From Ehretia macrophylla (taxonomy: Eukaryota > Streptophyta > Magnoliopsida > Boraginales > Ehretiaceae): 64,000 nucleotides of DNA. Position 1 is the stretch's first letter, and each line of letters begins with the position of its first letter. Where the stretch lies: positions 260,501 to 324,500 of the forward strand of contig CM075770.1 of assembly GCA_037974665.1 (NCBI GenBank), written 5' to 3'. Shown one piece after another: positions 58,791 through 64,000 of the stretch. The notes under the pieces are model-generated. The model was not told the origin of the DNA. It was given only the letters and a program-made list of their open reading frames with translations, and did not search any database. The translations under genes and the position numbers were made by a program.

Positions 58791-58803
58791 GGCTCTGATA
58801 GCA
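58791..58803 (-). other. Primer-binding site of the nested copia element
   Basis: The reverse complement reads TGCTATCAGAGCC, one base different from the usual initiator tRNA-Met complement (TGGTATCAGAGCC), two bases from the 5' LTR. Confidence 0.8.
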
Positions 58804-58805
58804 CT

Positions 58806-59599
58806 TGAAAGGACCATTGCAATAGGTGAATACCAACATACATAATGAGCTAGGTGGAAGCAAAAACCATGATTTCAAAAATTTTCAGCATCATAACATT
58901 TGTATTCACCATAATAGCTTATGTCTAGTCCATGTAATCAACAAAACTACTACATATATAACTATATATATGAATGAACAAGAGTTATCAAGGTATACCT
59001 CTTGAAGATTCAGCCAAGAAGATGAAGAAGCACAACAAGAATGATGACAAGCCTTTCACACCTTGCAAAAGCACTAGTTTGTCCACACAAGCATCCAAGA
59101 GCTTCTCCTCCCCAAACCATATGTATTTACTAGCTATTTGGATGGAAATATGAGCTTACACAAGGGTTGAAAGCAAGAGAAAAATCTGCCCAAGCTTTGC
59201 AAGCAATGGACGAAAATGGAGAGAAAAAGAGAGAGAGAGAGAAAAAATTCAGATTTTTGCTCTTGTGTGTTCACCTCATAAAATCTGATTTTTCTTGCTC
59301 CTTTTTGTTGTGTTAAAATTCTTATTTTTCATTCTTGCTTTCTATGCATATATGTTATCTATGCATACTTGTGCCTTGTGCATTTGAAGTCTTCCATGCA
59401 TTCAAGCTTTCAAGACAACCTTGTGTCATGAAATTGTAGCCTTCTATGCATTTATGTCTCCTATGCAGCTTTGTGTCTTGTGTAATTATGATTATATATA
59501 TTTATTGGGCTGATTTTTTCACTAACTTGCCAAGTATTAATCCTAGCTATAGATTCTAATCAAGATCAAATCTTGGCCTTTGGATGTCATCATCTTTTG

Positions 59600-59642
<43 letters not shown>

Positions 59643-60874
59643 ATATACATATGATTAAATTAATCCTAATCTATCTTAGTTTAATTTATTCGAAGCAAAT
59701 TTTTCATCTTTATACTTTGGTCCCACTACTTTCAATAATTATCTTTTTGGCCCATTACTACTTAATGACCAAATACACAAACGTTAACTCCTTAACGTTT
59801 CCAAACCTTTTGTAAGCTCATTATAGAAACTCTATTCATGATACTCGAACGTGTGTGACTCTCTAGATTCACCACCGTATAGCGATGAGGGACCATTAAA
59901 CCCTTTTAATCTATTCCAAAAATGTCCCCGTCATTCTCGGAACACCCTCACGTTCTAGAGTGACATCTAGTAACATATCAAGACAATATATACGGTAATG
60001 AAGTCAATCTCTTGTGAATCTATTTACAGTCGAACGTGCAGTCCGATCCTTCCGTTAATATGTCCTGATCGAATAAGGACCATGATATGATTCAGTCCAT
60101 TGGTTCGATTCTATGCTTAGATCTAAACGGTAAAATGAGAGATGACATTCATGGAAATACTCCTTTCCATCATCACGCCTTGGCCAAGGACTTCCTTATT
60201 CAACTACTGAAATTAGATCGCATAGGACATCGTTTCCTATCGGAAGTTAACAGATCCTATCTTGAAAATTACCTGTCAATCTCTATACCGAAGGAGTAAA
60301 CTACAAAAAGGCCGTAAGCCATCTTTATAAACAAAGACAAGTATTGTCCTAATGCTAAAATCTAAACCCCGATATATCAGACAGCCGTAATTTCTCAAGT
60401 CAGAGGATTACTTGCATAATCACAACGAGTAATAAAACTATTAATCCAAAGTCATGTAGTTTATATTACTCATGCCACATTCAATGATCTATTCCACTAA
60501 TAATCATTCATATGTAATTTAATTGCATCCCATGCTATTATGGCTCGAGGCTCGCCATCTTTTATCATTAATATCATATATTAATCAAAAGTAACTATAT
60601 ATGATAGTTCATAATTGATTATTCTAGTACTGGTTGAATAATCTAAGGACTATGAATAACTTTTAATGCTAATCATATTAAAGAAATACGCCAAGATATT
60701 CTAAACAACTTTTAGAATATATTTCTTCTAAGAAAAAACATAAGGACACATTCATACAATATAAGACGGAGAATATGAATGTCAACTCAAAATTCCATTA
60801 ATAAAATATATATTTACATCAAAATGCCCTACATAGGTCATCTAACTATACTGCATTAGGGCATATCTCTAACA
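58806..60874 (-). repeat. 5' LTR of the nested copia element
   Basis: 2,069 bp, TGAAAGGACC...CTCTAACA, matching 50928-53053 almost throughout, with a shorter (TA)n run at about 59606-59635. Confidence 0.92.
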
Positions 60875-62005
60875 GAACAACCACCCGGTTTTGAAAATAC
60901 AAATCTATCAGGTCATGCGTTCAAACTTCAAAAAGCTCTTTATGGACTTAAACAAGCACCTAGGGCATGGTATGATAGATTAAGTAAGTATCTACTTGAT
61001 AATGATTTTTCTAGAGGTAAAATAGACTTTATATTATTTGTAAAAAGAAAAGCTAAAGATATTTTGCTCGTTCAAATATATGTTGATGATATTATCTTTG
61101 GTGCTACTAACGAATCCCTTTGCAAGTATTTTTCTGAATGTATGCATAAAGAATTTGAAATGAGCATGATAGGAGAATTAAATTTCTTCCTTGGACTTCA
61201 AATCAAACAAACAAAGGAAGAGATCTTCATAAATCAAACCAATTATATTAAGGAACTCATCAAGAAGTTCGGGTTTGAAACCGCAAAAGAAATGGGCATT
61301 TCTATGGAAACGTCAATCAAGCTTGACAAAGATGAAAAAGGTAAATCGGTTGATGAAAAACAATATCGAGGTATGATCGGAAGCCTTCTCTATTTAACTG
61401 CCTCAAGACCTGATATTAAGTTTTCTATGTGCTTATGTGCTCGTTTCCAATCTTCTCATCGGGAATCACACTTAAATGCTGTAAAAAGGATTATTAGATA
61501 CCTTAAAGGTACTATTGATTTAGGACTTCTTTACCCTAAAGGCACATTTTTCGAACTTTTGGGATATTCCGATGCCGATTATGCGGGTTGTAAAATTGGT
61601 AGAAAAAGCACTAGTAGTAGTTGTCAATTTCTAGGACATGCTTTAGTTTCATGGTCTAGCAAGAAACAACATAGTATAGCTCTTACAACGGCTGCAACCG
61701 AGTATGTAGCTATGGGTAGTTGTGTTGCACAAATTCTTTGGATGAAACAAACTTTGTTTGACTTTGGTCTAGAATATGATCGTGTGCCGATCAAATGTGA
61801 TAATACAAGTACTATAAGTCTATCAAAGAATCCAATTCAACATTCTAGAACTAAGCATATATAAATTCGTCATCATTTTCTAAGAGACCATGTGCAAAAA
61901 GGTGATATTGAAGTTGAATTTGTTGATTCTTTGCATCAATTGGCTGACATTTTTACAAAACCATTGCATGAAAATCAATTATGTGCCATTAGAAGAGAAT
62001 TATGA
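60875..62005 (+). pseudogene. SIRE-like pol part 3: RT C-terminus and RNase H
   Basis: Continues the RT from 50927: 'KLQKALYGLKQAPRAWYDRL', 'VQIYVDDIIFGATN' (catalytic YVDD near 61080), 'NFFLGLQIKQ', 'GSLLYLTASRPDIKFSMCLC'. Then RNase H: 'LLGYSDADYAGCKIGRKSTS' (D), 'LTTAATEYVAMG' (E), 'PIKCDNTSTISL' (D). A TAA at 61862-61864 interrupts 'TKHI.IRHHFL'; the frame then runs to 'FTKPLHENQL' and TGA at 62003-62005. Apart from that stop this part is well preserved, in contrast with gag and integrase. Confidence 0.9.
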
Positions 62006-62059
62006 ATATTTTGGGTCACTTGATTTTTGAAAAATTGCATCTTTTTTTCAGAAAACAGG

Positions 62060-62190
62060 GGATCGGGGCGTTACTGCATTCATCCGGTCGACCAGATGAA
62101 ACATACAACGACCGGATCGCGCGCCACTGCCAGGCGTTACTGCCCTTATCCGGGAGCCCGGATCAATGGCCTAACGCCCGGATCGTGCTG
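62060..62190 (+). promoter_or_regulatory. GC-rich two-tier hairpins between pol and the third ORF
   Basis: Unit 1: palindrome 62079-62100 ('TTCATCCGGTCGACCAGATG' and on), nearly the one in the LTR at 46632. Unit 2: outer stem GGCGTTA (62133-62139) with TAACGCC (62172-62178) around an inner ATCCGGG/CCCGGAT stem (62148-62163). It lies about 300 bases before the third ORF. The role (RNA structure, translation or DNA recognition) is unknown. Confidence 0.6.
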
Positions 62191-62473
62191 ATAAGAGCAC
62201 ATTTTTGGCCTCATTCTTTCAAAAATTCTCCTACTCAACGTCAAATTCTCTCCATCCCTCTCAATCTCTTCTATTTCAACTCATCAAATCCACAAATTCT
62301 TCATCACAAATTGATTCACAGCACATATTTATCATCAAATCTTTGTTTTTGCATCATCAAACTCTTCAAAATCTTCAAAAGAAAAGCTTTGAACTCCTTC
62401 GCTCACAAGGTGTTCGACGAATTTCCTCAAAGACATTTTTTTCTTAAAAGCTTTAATCTCTTTCAAATTCTCA

Positions 62474-63541
62474 ATGGCACCACCAAGAGCTGACTCTAGG
62501 AAGCGCAAGCAAGGAGAATCTTCATCATCCGAGCCTCAAATCATTGACAATCCCAATGCCTTTCCTCAACAAAACATCTTATGGGGTAAGACTTTGGACC
62601 ATCCTACATTACTTAATGGAACTAGATTTTTGAGGATTTTCGATGCTCAAGGTTGGTTACCTATGCTAAGTTTCGTAAATAAGGGTTGTACCTCTTGGAT
62701 TCGTGAATTCTACTTCTATGCAAATCTAGACTTTAACACCATGAAATTGCTAAGTCAAGTTAAGGGTAGGGTGTTAAACTTTACTGCTAGTGATATTGCT
62801 CGAGCTTTTAGAATTGCAAATCAAGAAACTAAGCTTTATTCTTACAAGGGCATAGCGGAAGGCATTCATGAGGATCTTGAAAAACGGGTAATAGATTTCC
62901 TTTAGGAAGGAACAAGGCAAAATAGCACTCAATATCCTAAGAAAAAGGAAATCACCCCTGAAAAGAAGCTTCTATTTTACATCCTTCATGAAGTCATTAT
63001 TCCTAGGGAAGTCAAGGATGGTTCTATTCCGAAATTTACTGCCTTGTTGATGTATCTGATGTTTGAGGCAAAAAGAATCAATCTTCCACACATCATTATC
63101 AACCACATCGTCTACACTAAGCAAGCAGAAAACCAACTTGCTTATGGGGTGCCCTTAACACATCTTCTTGACTCTTTAGATATTCCCCATGATCAAGAGT
63201 TTGAGTCTATAAGTGCTAGATCTTATCTTCTAAATCACACTAGCATCTCTTGTCAAAAGTTGAAGCTTCATAACAACCAAGTTCTTGATGCTCATGAGGA
63301 TACAAGCGGTGATACTATTGTGTTTGAATCTCTTGATATTGATCCCGATTCCTTCAGAGATCCAATGGAAGGACAAGGCATTGGTCGAGGTGGAGCTGGT
63401 AGTTCTCGCAGAGCTGGATCATTTTTTTCTCAATCCTCCACACATGATGAAATCATTGCTCGCCTGGATGCACAAGATGCTCGTTTGGATCGTATGGAGC
63501 AGATGTTGAAAGCATTACATGACAACCATCTTGGTTCTTAG
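62474..63541 (+). pseudogene. SIRE-type third ORF ('env-like' position), one internal stop
   Basis: A frame of about 355 codons from ATG at 62474 to TAG at 63539-63541, interrupted once by TAG at 62903-62905. It begins with a basic, Ser-rich stretch ('MAPPRADSRKRKQGESSSSE'). A globular part follows ('NGTRFLRIFDAQGWLPMLSF', 'SQVKGRVLNFTASDIARAFR'), then 'KKLLFYILHEVIIPRE' and 'LPHIIINHIVYTKQAENQLA'. A Gly/Ser-rich linker leads to a heptad-like C-terminus ('IIARLDAQDARLDRMEQML', probable coiled coil). This position and architecture match the third ORF of SIRE-lineage elements, often annotated as a putative plant transposon protein or env-like. I see no signal peptide and no convincing membrane segment, so an envelope role is not supported here. 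Function unknown. Confidence 0.75.
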
Positions 63542-63968
63542 TTTGTGAATGCCTTGAGACTTGTTTTCCTTCAAACAACTTTTTAGATTTTATGTTTTAC
63601 TTGCGTACTCCTTTGCATTTTTTAATCTTGTTTTAACATTGATTGGATACTTTGATTTGCTTCTTTAATGCTTCAATTGATTTTGGTTTTAAATCCTCTT
63701 ATGCTTATTTGTTCTTCTATGGTTTATTATCTATATTTTGTTAATGTCAAATAAGGGGAGAAAAAGAATATTGAAATCTAGCATGAAAATACTTATGTAT
63801 GGTTGAATGACTATATATTCAAGGGGAGCTTGCTTTTCATGTGCAAGCAAATGATTCAATCAAGCACAAATTGAGGGGGAGACCTCAAATCTTGTTTGAT
63901 TTTCCAAATTCTACTATTTCATGTTTTTAAATTTCAATGTTTTGTTATAATAAAAAATGGGGAGATTG
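63542..63968 (+). other. 3' untranslated region with repeated polypurine tracts
   Basis: Noncoding. It has four purine-rich tracts: AAGGGGAGAAAAAG (about 63754), AAGGGGAGC (about 63821), GAGGGGGAGA (about 63872) and AATGGGGAGA directly before the 3' LTR at 63969. The last is in the position of the functional polypurine tract; the others are duplicates typical of SIRE-like elements. Confidence 0.75.
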
Positions 63969-64000
63969 TTGGCCTAAAAAGTTTATAATCTTTATTTTGA
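63969..64000 (+). repeat. Start of the 3' LTR of the SIRE-like element (cut by window edge)
   Basis: TGTTGGCCTAAAAAGTTTAT and on, matching the 5' LTR start at 45918 with two differences in 32 bases. Confidence 0.9.

Larger units (their letters stand above)
50928..60874 (-). mobile_element. Second Ty1/copia element, nested in the SIRE RT
   Basis: About 9.95 kb with LTRs at 50928-53053 and 58806-60874, and the perfect target duplication GAACA (50923-50927 and 60875-60879), which splits the SIRE RT codons for '..YVEQ'. The genes run on the minus strand, so the right LTR is 5'. The LTRs are alike except for the length of a (TA)n run, a 28-base indel at about 51630 and scattered changes, so it is younger than its host. 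Gag, protease-integrase, RT and RNase H are present but broken. Copia lineage not assigned. Confidence 0.93.
45918..64000 (+). mobile_element. SIRE-like Ty1/copia retrotransposon, 3' end off window
   Basis: 5' LTR 45918-47609, primer site, gag, protease, integrase, RT/RNase H (split), a third ORF, purine-rich tracts, and the first 32 bases of the 3' LTR at 63969-64000 (TGTTGGCCTAAAAAG, matching 45918 TGTTGGCCTGAAAAG). A third ORF after pol plus purine-rich 'GGGGGAGA' tracts fit the SIRE/Maximus lineage. It is interrupted at 50928-60879 by another copia element. Gag and integrase carry internal deletions. The 5' flanking pentamer is ATAAG; its partner is outside the window. Confidence 0.92.

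Noticed and set aside
58565..58843. 92-codon minus-strand ORF at the 5' LTR/leader border of the nested copia element
   Set aside because: It overlaps the primer-binding site and LTR edge, and its composition (Cys/Leu-rich) looks like a chance frame.
62002..62493. 163-codon ORF before the third ORF of the SIRE element
   Set aside because: It starts at the pol stop region and is open by chance across the hairpin units; its second half is low-complexity and out of frame with ORF3.
62474..63541. A retroviral envelope gene
   Set aside because: No signal peptide, no convincing membrane span and no furin-type site are visible; only the position after pol suggests 'env-like'.

Overview
The window is repeat-rich plant nuclear DNA, almost certainly from a dicot. 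The evidence is a plant-type telomere motif (CCCTAAA), primer-binding sites complementary to initiator methionine tRNA, a plant L1 carrying an RNase H domain, a SIRE-type Ty1/copia element with a third ORF, an Emigrant/pogo-like MITE and a Mutator-like element with a 9-bp target duplication. I cannot name the species. Nearly everything is transposon sequence in layers of nested insertion. There is no rRNA gene, no convincing tRNA gene and no CRISPR. One stretch of low-copy host DNA (30078-32847) holds a candidate small spliced gene.

Layout. 1-5715: a satellite of about 341 bp, split at 721/722 by a 3.6-kb solo LTR (A). 5716-14509: LTR fragments C (minus) and D (plus) of the A family, lying as a large inverted repeat, with C split by a 2.36-kb solo LTR (B). 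14510-18639: a decayed L1 LINE whose poly(A) is followed by (CCCTAAA)3 and then 1.7 kb of nearly G-free A-rich DNA. 20346-30077: LTR E (plus), LINE copy 2 (plus), (CCCTAAA)3, LINE copy 3 (minus, with a 5' inversion), LTR F (minus). F is itself split by solo LTR G. 30078-32847: host DNA. 32848-43721: a Mutator-like element with TIRs of about 220-250 bp, interrupted by a whole Ty3/gypsy chromovirus (33006-43008, minus strand, 2.5-kb LTRs). 43722-45917: AT-rich DNA with a SINE-like box pair and an Emigrant-like MITE. 45918-64000: a SIRE-like Ty1/copia element (plus) that runs off the right edge just inside its 3' LTR. It is split in its reverse-transcriptase region by a second Ty1/copia element (50928-60874, minus).

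How the parts work together. The gypsy and both copia elements encode Gag, protease, integrase, reverse transcriptase and RNase H, but every gag and pol frame is broken by stops, frameshifts or deletions, so none looks autonomous. The third ORF of the SIRE element has a single stop and is the best preserved frame in the window. Solo LTRs A, B and G keep exact 5-bp target duplications, which points to removal of the bodies by LTR-LTR recombination.

Most unusual signals. (1) A 9-bp-stem, 7-nt-loop hairpin with compensatory base changes sits in every chromovirus-type LTR here, across at least three diverged families. (2) A GC-rich two-tier hairpin occurs in the SIRE LTR and again just before its third ORF, with the inner stem changed but still paired. 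(3) LINE 3' ends abut telomere repeats. (4) A candidate captured exon lies inside the Mutator-like element. (5) A candidate host gene with phase-consistent introns lies next to it. All boundaries were read by eye; percent identities are impressions, not computed values.
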